A stretch of DNA of 64,000 nucleotides. It comes from Limnohabitans planktonicus II-D5 (GTDB taxonomy: Bacteria > Pseudomonadota > Gammaproteobacteria > Burkholderiales > Burkholderiaceae_C). Both the position numbers and the translations under genes were made by a program. The stretch's first letter is position 1, and every line of letters starts with the position of its first letter. The notes under the pieces are model-generated. The model searched no databases, was not told the DNA's origin, and worked only from the letters and a program-made list of their open reading frames with translations. This document shows, in pieces, positions 17,991 through 23,949 of this stretch. The DNA is taken from the NCBI RefSeq assembly GCF_001270065.2, contig NZ_LFYT02000018.1:23326-87325 (forward strand), written 5' to 3'.

Positions 17991-18449
17991 TTAAGGCTTT
18001 TGGCCCGCTGCGCTGGACTGTTGCCCGGCTGCGCCTTGGGGCTGGTTTTGGACTTGGGCGCTGCCGTTTTCGCCGATGTAGCGGTTGCCCTCGATGCTGC
18101 GCCCGCCTGCGATCATCATGTTGCGGTATTCCTCTTCGGTCATGCCGGTCATCGAGCCCGCCATTTGCTGGAAGCTCTTGCCGTCGGTCGCACCGATCTT
18201 GGCCAGAAAGTAGATGTTGCCGCCCGTGCGCATGCACCAGTTCAGGTCTCGCGCCAGCACGGCCTGCTTTTGCTCTTCGGTCATCTGCCACTCGTCCAGA
18301 TAAGCACGCTCGTCGGCCTTGAACCGCTCACGGTTTTCAGCCTTCATGAGCGACATGCAAAACTGGTTGAGCCAGTAACCTTTGCGCGATTGCTCGGCGT
18401 CAAAAATGATGGTGCCGGGCACGTCTTTGTAGGGTTTATCTAGAGCCAT
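17991..18449 (-). CDS. ligA: Protocatechuate 4,5-dioxygenase alpha subunit
   Basis: 152 residues. The core (about 1-120) matches the small all-helical LigA subunit: VPGTIIFDAEQSRKGYWLNQ, NRERFKADERAYLD, WCMRTGGNIYFLAKIGATDG. It forms the lid over the LigB active site. The C-terminal 30 residues are Gln/Ala/Gly-rich and look like a disordered tail. The ATG has no good Shine-Dalgarno; upstream lies the 18475-18515 heptad repeat, which may have replaced part of the leader. Confidence 0.93.
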   Translation of the reverse strand: MALDKPYKDVPGTIIFDAEQSRKGYWLNQFCMSLMKAENRERFKADERAYLDEWQMTEEQKQAVLARDLNWCMRTGGNIYFLAKIGATDGKSFQQMAGSMTGMTEEEYRNMMIAGGRSIEGNRYIGENGSAQVQNQPQGAAGQQSSAAGQKP

Positions 18450-18474
18450 GGTGGTATTTCGTTGAGCGCTTTAG

Positions 18475-18515
18475 GTTGGGCGTTGGGCGTTGGGCGTTGG
18501 GCGTTGGGCGTTGGG
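18475..18515. repeat. GTTGGGC heptad tandem repeat (about six units) between ligI and ligA
   Basis: The seven-base unit GTTGGGC is repeated from 18475 to about 18515, preceded by the related GTTGAGCG and followed at 18541-18568 by opposite-strand relatives (CGCTAAACGCTCAACGCTGA). The same words form the inverted repeat at 39512-39599 between rpsA and ihfB. The two sites therefore carry the same GTTGRGC-type repeat family. Copy number in such short tandem repeats usually varies between strains. Confidence 0.75.
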
Positions 18516-18563
18516 AATTCAGCGGATCTTTGATTTTCACGCTAAACGCTCAACGCTGAACAC

Positions 18564-19508
18564 TCAACCCTCTTCAGGCCAGTACAGCCGCATCGGGTTG
18601 TCCACCAACAGCTTCTTTTGCAACTCGGCGGTCGGTGCGATGTGCGGGATGAAATCAACCAGCAGACCGTCGTCGGGCATGTGGTCTTTCAGGTTGGGGT
18701 GTGGCCAGTCGGTGCCCCACAGGACGCGATCGGGGAACTCTTGCACGATGCGCTGGGCAAACGGGATCACGTCTTGGTATGCGTTCTGTTCACCGCTCAA
18801 GGCCTTGGGGCCAGTCACCGACAAACGCTCGGGGCAAGACACTTTGCTCCACACATTGCTGTGCTCGCGCATGAACTTCTGGAACAGCGCAAACTGCGGG
18901 CCGTCCACGGGCAGCGACACATCAGGGCGGCCCATGTGGTCCACCACCACGGTGGTCGGCAGCGCGGTGAAAAAGTCCCACAGCTCGGGCAAGTCGACCG
19001 CCTCAAAGTAGATAACCACATGCCAGCCCCATTTTTGGATGCGGCCCGCGATCTCCATCAGCTCGTCCTTGGGCGTGAAGTCCACCAAACGCTTGACGAA
19101 GTTGAAACGCACACCGCGCACACCGGCGTCGTGCATGGCCTGGATTTCCTGGTCGGTCACGCTGCGCTTGACGGTGGCCACGCCTCGCGCCATGCCGCCC
19201 GAGTTGACCAAGGCATCGACCAGGGCTCGGTTGTCTGCGCCGTGGCAGGTGGCCTGCACCACCACATTGCGCGCAAAGCCCAGGTGGTCACGCAGCGCAT
19301 ACAGCTGGTGCTTGCTGGCATCGCACGGTGTGTATTTGCGCTCGGGGGCGTAGGGAAATTCAGTGCCCGGGCCAAACACGTGGCAATGCGCATCGACCGC
19401 GCCTGCGGGCAATTGGAATCGCGGCTTGGACGGGCCGGTGTACCAGTCCATCCAGCCTGCGGTTTTGGTGAAGTCACCCGACGTGGGTTTATCCATGGTT
19501 TTGCTCAT
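18564..19508 (-). CDS. ligI: 2-pyrone-4,6-dicarboxylate hydrolase
   Basis: 314 residues of the amidohydrolase superfamily. The metal-site strand is VDAHCHVFGPG (about residues 38-48), and WGTDWPHPN near the C-terminus gives the conserved aspartate. PDC hydrolase opens the pyrone ring of 2-pyrone-4,6-dicarboxylate to 4-oxalomesaconate. In Comamonas the counterpart is pmdD, directly before pmdA, which matches the order here. The start at 19508 has AAAGGCG upstream; a second Met lies four residues on. Confidence 0.92.
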   Translation of the reverse strand: MSKTMDKPTSGDFTKTAGWMDWYTGPSKPRFQLPAGAVDAHCHVFGPGTEFPYAPERKYTPCDASKHQLYALRDHLGFARNVVVQATCHGADNRALVDALVNSGGMARGVATVKRSVTDQEIQAMHDAGVRGVRFNFVKRLVDFTPKDELMEIAGRIQKWGWHVVIYFEAVDLPELWDFFTALPTTVVVDHMGRPDVSLPVDGPQFALFQKFMREHSNVWSKVSCPERLSVTGPKALSGEQNAYQDVIPFAQRIVQEFPDRVLWGTDWPHPNLKDHMPDDGLLVDFIPHIAPTAELQKKLLVDNPMRLYWPEEG

Positions 19509-19533
19509 CTCGAACGCCTTTCAAATGTCTTTT

Positions 19534-19773
19534 GTAGGTCGGTACCTTCAGGTCCGACACTGCGTACCCAAGGTCCTTGTCGGGGCTGAAGCCGCCGACC
19601 TACAGGAATCGGTCTTTTGCAGGTCGGTACCTTCAGGTCCGACGCAGCGTACCCAAGGTCCTTGTCGAGGCTGAAGCCGCCGACCTACAGGAATCGGTCT
19701 TTAGCAGGTCGGCACCTTCAAGTCCGACACTGCGTACCCAAGGTCCTTGTCGGGGCTGAAGCCGCCGACCTGC
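19534..19773. repeat. Three tandem 85-bp BIME units between ligK and ligI
   Basis: The unit starts at 19534, 19619 and 19704, an exact 85-bp period. Each holds a plus arm (GTAG or GCAG, GTCGG, inner stem ACCT/AGGT) and a minus arm (inner stem GGCT/AGCC) joined by the same linker GCGTACCCAAGGTCCTTG. Minus arms are at 19579-19603, 19664-19688 and 19749-19773. The third plus arm has AAGT in place of AGGT. The array sits inside the lig operon, 7 nt from the ligK stop, where it could adjust the relative mRNA stability of the two genes. Confidence 0.9.
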
Positions 19774-19780
19774 AAGTAAA

Positions 19781-20464
19781 TCAGTCAATGTATTTCAGGC
19801 CCGCCGCCGCCAAGGGCTCGCGCATCTTGTACATGTCCAGGCCCAGCACGCCCGAGGCCAGCTTGGCGCGTTTTTCGCCTTCGTTGGCTTCACGCGCTTG
19901 CGCGGCAGCCACCGTTTTGGCGGCCAGTGCCTGCGGCACACACACCACACCATCGTCGTCGGCCACGATCACGTCACCAGGGTGGACGATCATGCCGGCG
20001 CACACCACCGGGATGTTGACCGAACCGATGGTGGCCTTGATGCAGCCCTTGCTGCTGATGGCTTTGCTCCAAACCGGGAAGTTCATTTTTTGCAGTTCTT
20101 TCACATCGCGAACACCGGCATCGATGATCAAAGCGCGTGCGCCTCGGGCCTGAAACGATGTGGCCAACAGGTCGCCAAAGTAGCCGTCGGTGCAATCGGC
20201 CGTGATGGCTGCGACCACGATGTCGCCGGGCTGAATCTGCTCGGCCACCACATGCATCATCCAGTTGTCACCCGGATGCAGCAGCACGGTGACGGCCGTG
20301 CCCGAGACTTGAGCGCCGGGGTAGATGGGGCGCATGTAAGGCTTCATGAGGCCGACACGACCCATGGCCTCGTGCACCGTGGCTGAGCCGAGTGCGCCCA
20401 GGCCGTCAGCGGTTGCGCGGTCCGTGCGGGTGATGTTGCGGTAAACAACGCCGAGTTCGTACAT
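19781..20464 (-). CDS. ligK: 4-carboxy-4-hydroxy-2-oxoadipate aldolase / oxaloacetate decarboxylase
   Basis: 227 residues from the ATG at 20464, which has AGGAG six bases upstream; the frame extends to 20482. The RraA-like/HMG aldolase fold is shown by GPAxVHEAMGR-like ATVHEAMGR (about 28-36), the GD motif in [10 protein letters not shown], the substrate loop [10 protein letters not shown] and [10 protein letters not shown], and DDDGVVCVP with the metal-site acids. It cleaves 4-carboxy-4-hydroxy-2-oxoadipate to pyruvate and oxaloacetate, the last step of the pathway. It corresponds to pmdF in Comamonas. Confidence 0.92.
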   Translation of the reverse strand: MYELGVVYRNITRTDRATADGLGALGSATVHEAMGRVGLMKPYMRPIYPGAQVSGTAVTVLLHPGDNWMMHVVAEQIQPGDIVVAAITADCTDGYFGDLLATSFQARGARALIIDAGVRDVKELQKMNFPVWSKAISSKGCIKATIGSVNIPVVCAGMIVHPGDVIVADDDGVVCVPQALAAKTVAAAQAREANEGEKRAKLASGVLGLDMYKMREPLAAAGLKYID

Positions 20465-20498
20465 GGTTTTCTCCTGATTCAATTCAAAGGGGCTTTTT

Positions 20499-20560
20499 GT
20501 AGGAGCCAGCCTGCTGGTGATTCATGCAGCACAAGCCATCGCTTGCAGGCATGCTCCCAC
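20499..20560. repeat. Second REP-like family, GTAGGAGC...GCTCCCAC pair
   Basis: The stretch begins GTAGGAGCCAGCCTGCTGG, a hairpin CCAGC-CT-GCTGG with a GTAG foot. It ends with an inverted partner (RC GTGGGAGCATGCCTGCA). The arrangement resembles the Pseudomonas REP type (GTAGGAGC...GCGATC) and not the GTCGG family found elsewhere in this window. It occupies the 121-nt gap between ligJ and ligK. Only one copy is seen. Confidence 0.65.
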
Positions 20561-20585
20561 AACACCGTTCAACAAACATCACCCA

Positions 20586-21632
20586 TTACAGGCCTTTGGC
20601 CGTCAACTGGTCGTCCAGCCGCTTGAACACGCGACGCGCATTGCCCTCATAAACCATGTAACGCTCTTCGTCGTTCAGGTTGGCCGTGGCTTGCACATAG
20701 CGCTTGGTGTCATCAAAGTAGTGACCGGTCTCGGGGTCGATGCCGCGCACCGCGCCGATCATCTCGGACGCGAACAAGATGTTCTTGACCGGTATCACTT
20801 TGGTCAGAAGGTCAATCCCCGGCTGGTGGTACACGCAGGTGTCAAAGAAGATGTTGTTGAGCAGGTGCTCGGACAGCAAAGGCTTTTTGAGTTCTTGCGC
20901 CAAGCCACGGAAACGGCCCCAGTGGTAAGGCACCGCGCCGCCGCCGTGCGGAATCAAAAACTTCAGCGTCGGGAAATCCTTGAAAAGGTCAGAGGTCAGG
21001 CACTGCATGAAAGCGGTGGTGTCAGCATTCAGGTAATGCGCGCCAGTGGTGTGAAAGCAGCTGTTGCAGCTGGTGCTCACATGGATCATGGCGGGGATGT
21101 CGTACTCCACCATTTTTTCGTAGATGGGGTACCAGGCTTTGTCGCTCAAGGGGGGCGATGTCCAGTGGCCGCCCGACGGATCGGGGTTGAGGTTGATGCC
21201 CACGTTGCCGTATTGCTCGACGCACTTGACCAGCTCGGGGATGCAAGTGGCCGGGTCCACGCCGGGTGACTGGGGCAGCATGGCCGCAGGCACAAAGTGG
21301 TCGGGGAAGAGTTGCGCCACGCGGTAGCACAGCTCGTTGCAAATCGCGGCCCAAGTAGACGACACATTGAAGTCGCCAATGTGGTGCGCCATGAAGCTGG
21401 CTCGGGGGCTGAAGATGGTGATGTCCGAGCCGCGCTCTTTCATCTTGGCCAGCTGGTTGGTCTCGATGGTCTCGCGCAATTCGTCATCGCTGATTTTCAG
21501 CTCGGAGACTTTGGGGCTGACGCTGGGGTCTTTGATGCCCGCAATCTGCTTGTTGCGCCAGTCTTCCAGTGCCTTGGGGGCGGTGGTGTAGTGGCCGTGC
21601 ACGTCAATGATCAAGGGGTTCGTTTGGCTCAT
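20586..21632 (-). CDS. ligJ: 4-oxalomesaconate hydratase (amidohydrolase family)
   Basis: 348 residues from the ATG at 21632, preceded by GAGAAG; a longer frame to 21728 runs through REP sequence and is rejected. The amidohydrolase-2 fold begins IIDVHGHYTTAPKAL with the HxH metal motif and has conserved MIHVSTSCN, LIPHGGGAVPYH and FASEMIGAVRGID segments. LigJ/PmdE hydrates 4-oxalomesaconate to 4-carboxy-4-hydroxy-2-oxoadipate. It is the first gene of the operon and is divergent from the LysR gene. Confidence 0.9.
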   Translation of the reverse strand: MSQTNPLIIDVHGHYTTAPKALEDWRNKQIAGIKDPSVSPKVSELKISDDELRETIETNQLAKMKERGSDITIFSPRASFMAHHIGDFNVSSTWAAICNELCYRVAQLFPDHFVPAAMLPQSPGVDPATCIPELVKCVEQYGNVGINLNPDPSGGHWTSPPLSDKAWYPIYEKMVEYDIPAMIHVSTSCNSCFHTTGAHYLNADTTAFMQCLTSDLFKDFPTLKFLIPHGGGAVPYHWGRFRGLAQELKKPLLSEHLLNNIFFDTCVYHQPGIDLLTKVIPVKNILFASEMIGAVRGIDPETGHYFDDTKRYVQATANLNDEERYMVYEGNARRVFKRLDDQLTAKGL

Positions 21633-21701
21633 TTTTTCTTCTCGCGGATGGCATGGGTCGCTGGATCGAATGGGGACACTGGGTGCCCCAATATGTCTTT
21701 G

Positions 21702-21835
21702 GTCGGTCAGAGGTTTTAGCCCCGACATGCATCACCAGAGCACTTGGCATGCCATGGTGCAATTTGTAGGTCGGTGGCTTTAGCCCCGACAGGCTTCACC
21801 GGTGCACTGTGTCGAGGCTAAAGCCACCGACCTGC
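21702..21835. repeat. REP/BIME pair in the ligJ-lysR divergent region
   Basis: Within the 344-nt gap 21633-21976, a degenerate arm lies at about 21702-21725, a plus arm at 21766-21790 (GTAG-GTCGG-t-GGCT-TT-AGCC-CCGAC) and a minus arm at 21811-21835. This is the only divergent gene pair in the window that carries these repeats. The rest of the gap (21836-21976) is AT-richer and should hold the promoters. Confidence 0.85.
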
Positions 21836-21899
21836 AAAAGAGATGCTTCAGTTTTGAAGCCTACATTGTGCAGGCACACCCTGCCCCGACAAAGGCCCA

Positions 21900-21960
21900 T
21901 CACCATCTACCAGATAGAACAAATTAGCATAACTGAGCTGTAGGTATGACAAAATCAGCC
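21900..21960. promoter_or_regulatory. Probable ligJ/lysR divergent promoter and LysR binding region
   Basis: This AT-rich stretch just upstream of the lysR ATG contains ATAACTGAGCTGTAGGTAT, an imperfect dyad with outer ATA/TAT that could serve as a LysR-type T-N11-A box. It lies 250-300 nt from the ligJ start with the REP pair in between, so the ligJ leader would be long. The site is a guess from position and symmetry. Confidence 0.35.
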
Positions 21961-21976
21961 TAACCAAACACCCCCC

Positions 21977-22888
21977 ATGGACCTCAAACAGCTCGAATAC
22001 TTTGTGCGTGTGGCCGAACTGGGCAGCTTCACCAGGGCCGCCCAGGCACTGAACATCGCCCAACCGGCGCTCAGCCGACAGGTGCGCCTGCTCGAAGTCG
22101 AGCTGCGGCAAAACCTGCTGGTGCGCAACGGGCGTGGCGCCACCCCCACCCAGGCCGGGCTGCTGCTGCTGGAGCACGGCCTGGGCATCCTGCACCAGGT
22201 CGAGCGGGCACGGGAAGAACTGGGCCGGGTGCGCACGGGCCTCACAGGCCGAGTCGCTTTAGGCCTGCCGCCCAGCGTGGCGCGGGTGCTGACGGTGCCA
22301 CTCACCCGGGCCTTTCGCGCCAAGATGCCCGAGGCCCAGCTGTCCATCAGCGAAGGCCTGTCCAGCGCCATGCAGGAAAACCTGCAAAACGGCCGCCTGG
22401 ACATCGCCGTGCTCTACAACCCCAGCCCCATGCCTGGCATCGAGCACACCCCGCTGGTGCAAGAGGAATTGCTGCTGGTACAACCGCGCCCGCCCGGCTT
22501 GCAAGAAGACCCGCCCCCGCCCGCCATCGGCCTGCAAGAAGTCGCCGCCCTGCACTTGGTCATCCCCACCCGCCCGAACGCCATCCGCATGCATGTGGAG
22601 TCTGAGATGGCCGCCATCGGCTGCCGCCCCCTCATTGCGCTGGAGATCGACGGCGTGAGCGCAATCCTCGACCTGGTGGCCGACGGCGCGGGCTACGCCA
22701 TCTTGCCGCGCAACGCCGTCATGCGCTCGGTGCGGCCTTCGGCGTTTTCGGTGCGGCCGTTGAAGCAACCGGCCCTGCACATCCAACTGACTACTGCCAT
22801 CAGCGCACAACGCCCGAGCACCCTCACCCAGCAAGCCACCCTGGCCCTTCTGACCGAGATGGCGGTACAGTGGCTCAGCCCGCCTTGA
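21977..22888 (+). CDS. LysR-type transcriptional regulator, probable regulator of the lig operon
   Basis: 303 residues. The N-terminal winged helix-turn-helix is typical (MDLKQLEYFVRVAELGSFTRAAQALNIAQP split by the turn, about residues 1-60), followed by the effector-binding domain (residues 90-300). It is closest in style to the NAC/CbbR-like LysR proteins that sit divergent to protocatechuate operons (PmdR/LigR). The effector would be an aromatic acid or ring-cleavage intermediate (inference from position). The gene follows 15 nt of pyrimidine-rich leader without a strong Shine-Dalgarno. Confidence 0.85.
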   Translation: MDLKQLEYFVRVAELGSFTRAAQALNIAQPALSRQVRLLEVELRQNLLVRNGRGATPTQAGLLLLEHGLGILHQVERAREELGRVRTGLTGRVALGLPPSVARVLTVPLTRAFRAKMPEAQLSISEGLSSAMQENLQNGRLDIAVLYNPSPMPGIEHTPLVQEELLLVQPRPPGLQEDPPPPAIGLQEVAALHLVIPTRPNAIRMHVESEMAAIGCRPLIALEIDGVSAILDLVADGAGYAILPRNAVMRSVRPSAFSVRPLKQPALHIQLTTAISAQRPSTLTQQATLALLTEMAVQWLSPP

Positions 22889-23013
22889 CGGTCAAACACC
22901 CGCTGCAGACACCCCGCGTCAGACACACCACCGAACACTCGTCCCCACCATGCCCGCGTTTCTGAATGAAGCCATGCCCCACCTGCTGAAGCAATTGAAG
23001 TTACAGCAGTGAC

Positions 23014-23180
23014 TATTGATCCGGCACGCTGAAGTTTGAAATGTGTGAGAAATGTCATCGGGTAGGTCGGTACTCGCAGAGTCCGACACGATGGGTTTGG
23101 GCACAGGCCCATGTCGGGGTCTTCGACCGCCGAGCTACAACATCTTTAAGCATTGAAAACTTCACAGTGCCGAATCAATA
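23014..23180. mobile_element. 167-bp MITE-like element containing one BIME, copy 1
   Basis: The element begins TATTGATCCGGCACGCTGAA and ends with the complement of TATTGATTCGGCACTGTGAA. The two terminal inverted repeats match at about 25 of 30 positions. Inside are a plus REP arm (23062-23087, ACTC/GAGT) and a minus arm (23113-23138, GGTC/GACC) with the GGCACAGGCCC linker. It has no coding capacity. An inverted copy of exactly the same length is at 23626-23792. No convincing target-site duplication is visible. The rest of the 360-nt gap 22889-23248 shows nothing else. Confidence 0.85.
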
Positions 23181-23248
23181 AATTCAGCTGTCATCGCCTG
23201 CGCCCCTAAAATTAAGGACAAACGTCAACCCACTTGCAAGGACCCTGC

Positions 23249-23578
23249 ATGCAAATGAATGCCATACCGTTCGGGACGACTGATTGGTCGAATATTGCCC
23301 GTACCGAGCATCCAGGTGAACGCGGCACCGCCTATTGGTGCACGCAAGTCTTTGGCGACGTCCGCGTCCGCATGGTCGAATACACACCAGGTTATCTGGC
23401 AGATCATTGGTGCACAAAAGGCCATATCCTTTTGTGCATGAACGGCGAGCTTCACACCGAACTTGAAGATGGCCGTGTTTTCAAGCTTGTCCCGGGCATG
23501 AGTTACCAAGTTGCCGACCATGCCGAACCCCATCGGTCCTACACAGAGGTCGGAGCCACACTCTTTATCGTGGACTGA
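23249..23578 (+). CDS. Small cupin-fold protein (DHCW-motif cupin type)
   Basis: 109 residues from the ATG at 23249, which has AAGGA six bases upstream. A single cupin barrel is indicated by VRMVEYTPGYLADHWC (first motif with HWC), HILLCMNGELHTEL and FKLVPGMSYQVADHAEPHRS. The DH(W)C arrangement fits the group named DHCW-motif cupins in databases, whose reaction is unknown. The gene lies alone between two inverted copies of a 167-bp MITE-like element (23014-23180 and 23626-23792), so the whole block 23014-23792 looks like a cassette. Confidence 0.75.
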   Translation: MQMNAIPFGTTDWSNIARTEHPGERGTAYWCTQVFGDVRVRMVEYTPGYLADHWCTKGHILLCMNGELHTELEDGRVFKLVPGMSYQVADHAEPHRSYTEVGATLFIVD

Positions 23579-23625
23579 TGGATCGTCAGGGGAGACTTCA
23601 GAAATACGTCACGCCAGAAATTCAC

Positions 23626-23792
23626 TATTGATTCGGCCCTGTGAAGTTTTCAATGCGCAAAGCTGTTGTAGGTCGGCGGTCAAAGACTCCGACATGGGCC
23701 TGTGCCGAAACCAATAACGTCGGACTCTGCGGGTGCCGACCTGCGAGATGACATGTCTCACGCATTTCAACCTTCAGTGTGCCGGATCAATA
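23626..23792. mobile_element. 167-bp MITE-like element, copy 2 in inverted orientation
   Basis: This is the reverse-oriented counterpart of 23014-23180, with the same length. It starts TATTGATTCGGCCCTGTGAA and ends with the complement of TATTGATCCGGCACACTGAA. Internal REP arms are at 23668-23693 and 23719-23744. It lies between the convergent cupin and polA genes. Sequence differences from copy 1 are scattered across the element, so the copies are not a recent duplication. Confidence 0.85.
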
Positions 23793-23882
23793 GGCTTGAC
23801 TGAGGCCGCATAAAACACATGGAACAGCCGACAAAAGAAGGCTTTCCATGTGCAGGTGGCATGGATGCTGACTGCGCGCAGT

Positions 23883-23906
23883 GTCGGGGCTAAGCCTCCG
23901 ACCTGC
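23883..23906. repeat. Single minus-oriented REP arm downstream of polA
   Basis: GTCGGGGCTAAGCCTCCGACCTGC folds as GTCGG-GGCT-A-AGCC-t-CCGAC with the CTGC foot. It is a lone arm 44 nt from the polA stop, without a partner. The remainder of 23793-23949 holds nothing recognisable. Confidence 0.75.
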
Positions 23907-23949
23907 AAAATGCCGGCAGATCCGAGCATCTGCTGCGTCGCAACGCCCC

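Noticed and set aside
23014..23792. Complete insertion sequence carrying the cupin gene
   Set aside because: No transposase is encoded between the two elements, so only a MITE-bounded cassette can be claimed.
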